Shown here piece after piece: positions 63,851 to 64,000 of a DNA stretch of 64,000 nt. Location of the stretch: positions 248,001 to 312,000 of the forward strand of contig OY969108.1 in assembly GCA_963697965.1 (NCBI GenBank), given 5' to 3'. Source of the stretch: JAPLJC01 sp963697965. GTDB lineage: Bacteria > Desulfobacterota > Desulfobaccia > Desulfobaccales > 0-14-0-80-60-11. Each line of letters starts with the position of its first letter. Within the stretch, counting starts at the first letter, position 1. Both the position numbers and the translations under genes were made by a program. The notes under the pieces were generated by a model. The model searched no databases, was not told the DNA's origin, and was given only the letters and a program-made list of their open reading frames with translations.

Positions 63851-64000
63851 GCCCCGACCCCACTGATCTCGATTATGCGCTTCTCAAGAGGCTGGCGCGG
63901 GGGGACGCGGAGGCCCTGGAGGAGTTCGTCCGGCGCCACCAGCAGCGGGTCTACCAGATAGCCTACCGGCTTTTGCGGGACCACCTGGAATCGGAAGACG
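63847..64000 (+). CDS. ECF-type RNA polymerase sigma factor, N-terminal part (cut by window end)
   Basis: A frame open to the window end starts at TTG 63847, overlapping the TGA of the zinc-ribbon gene by 2 nt. It reads LKRLARGDAEALEEFVRRHQQRVYQIAYRLLRD, the typical region 2 of ECF sigma factors. About 51 codons are visible. Coupling to the zinc-ribbon gene suggests that protein may regulate or assist the sigma factor. Regions 2.4 and 4 lie beyond the window. Confidence 0.75.
   Translation, partial: MSPDPTDLDYALLKRLARGDAEALEEFVRRHQQRVYQIAYRLLRDHLESED

Overview
The window looks like about 64 kb of chromosome from a GC-rich, anaerobic, sulfate-reducing member of the Desulfobacterota. The main reason is a complete dsrMKJOP operon (33.1-38.2 kb) coding for the membrane complex that feeds electrons to dissimilatory sulfite reductase. 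Methylmalonyl-CoA epimerase, rubrerythrin-like and hemerythrin-like proteins, several Fe-S proteins and a LIV-type amino acid transporter fit the same lifestyle. A lineage near Desulfobacca is a guess from gene content; no 16S or marker search was possible.

Layout. 0-4.0 kb: the 3' end of a carbon-phosphorus lyase operon (phnL, phnM), a TIM-barrel isomerase and a phosphonoacetate hydrolase homologue (phnA). 4.0-10.0 kb: an accessory island with two gene remnants joined head to head, a frameshifted phospholipase D-like gene, two neighbouring small proteins with HEPN-like Rx4H motifs, and a low-molecular-weight phosphatase overlapping an unknown partner. The island ends at the 3' end of tRNA-Glu, next to tRNA-Lys. 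10.3-22.5 kb: housekeeping genes (tmk, rubrerythrin-like, pyrB-pyrC behind a likely attenuator, a DUF362 ferredoxin, a hemerythrin with a frameshift, cobA-hemD fusion, UvrD-type helicase, radical SAM protein, phosphoesterase, HIT protein). 22.9-32.0 kb: secDF fusion, purQ, archaeal-type phosphoglycerate mutase, a membrane coiled-coil protein, homoserine dehydrogenase and an aminotransferase. 32.1-38.7 kb: a small membrane protein, then a promoter with an operator-like palindrome, an RsbRD-type protein, dsrMKJOP and a ferredoxin with a strong terminator. 38.7-46 kb: universal stress protein, Crp/Fnr regulator, livKHMGF and a lipoprotein. 46.8-58 kb: M20 peptidase, mce, a second TIM barrel, dxr-rseP-tsaB, an unknown gene, rng and ilvD. 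58.3-64 kb: dnaN, gyrB and small unknown genes, ending in a partial sigma factor.

Two features run through the window. First, three genes (phospholipase D-like, hemerythrin, dsrK) are each split by what looks like a single-base indel. Because dsrK should be essential in a sulfate reducer, assembly error is a serious possibility for all three. Second, many intergenic gaps carry short palindromic or heptameric repeats that recur elsewhere in the window, especially between the liv genes, after stop codons and upstream of secDF and gyrB.

The most interesting unexplained region is 7.2-9.6 kb: two small two-gene modules, each preceded by a copy of the same 28-nt imperfect direct repeat, in an island beside tRNA genes. 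This is compatible with a small defence or toxin cassette, but that is inference only.
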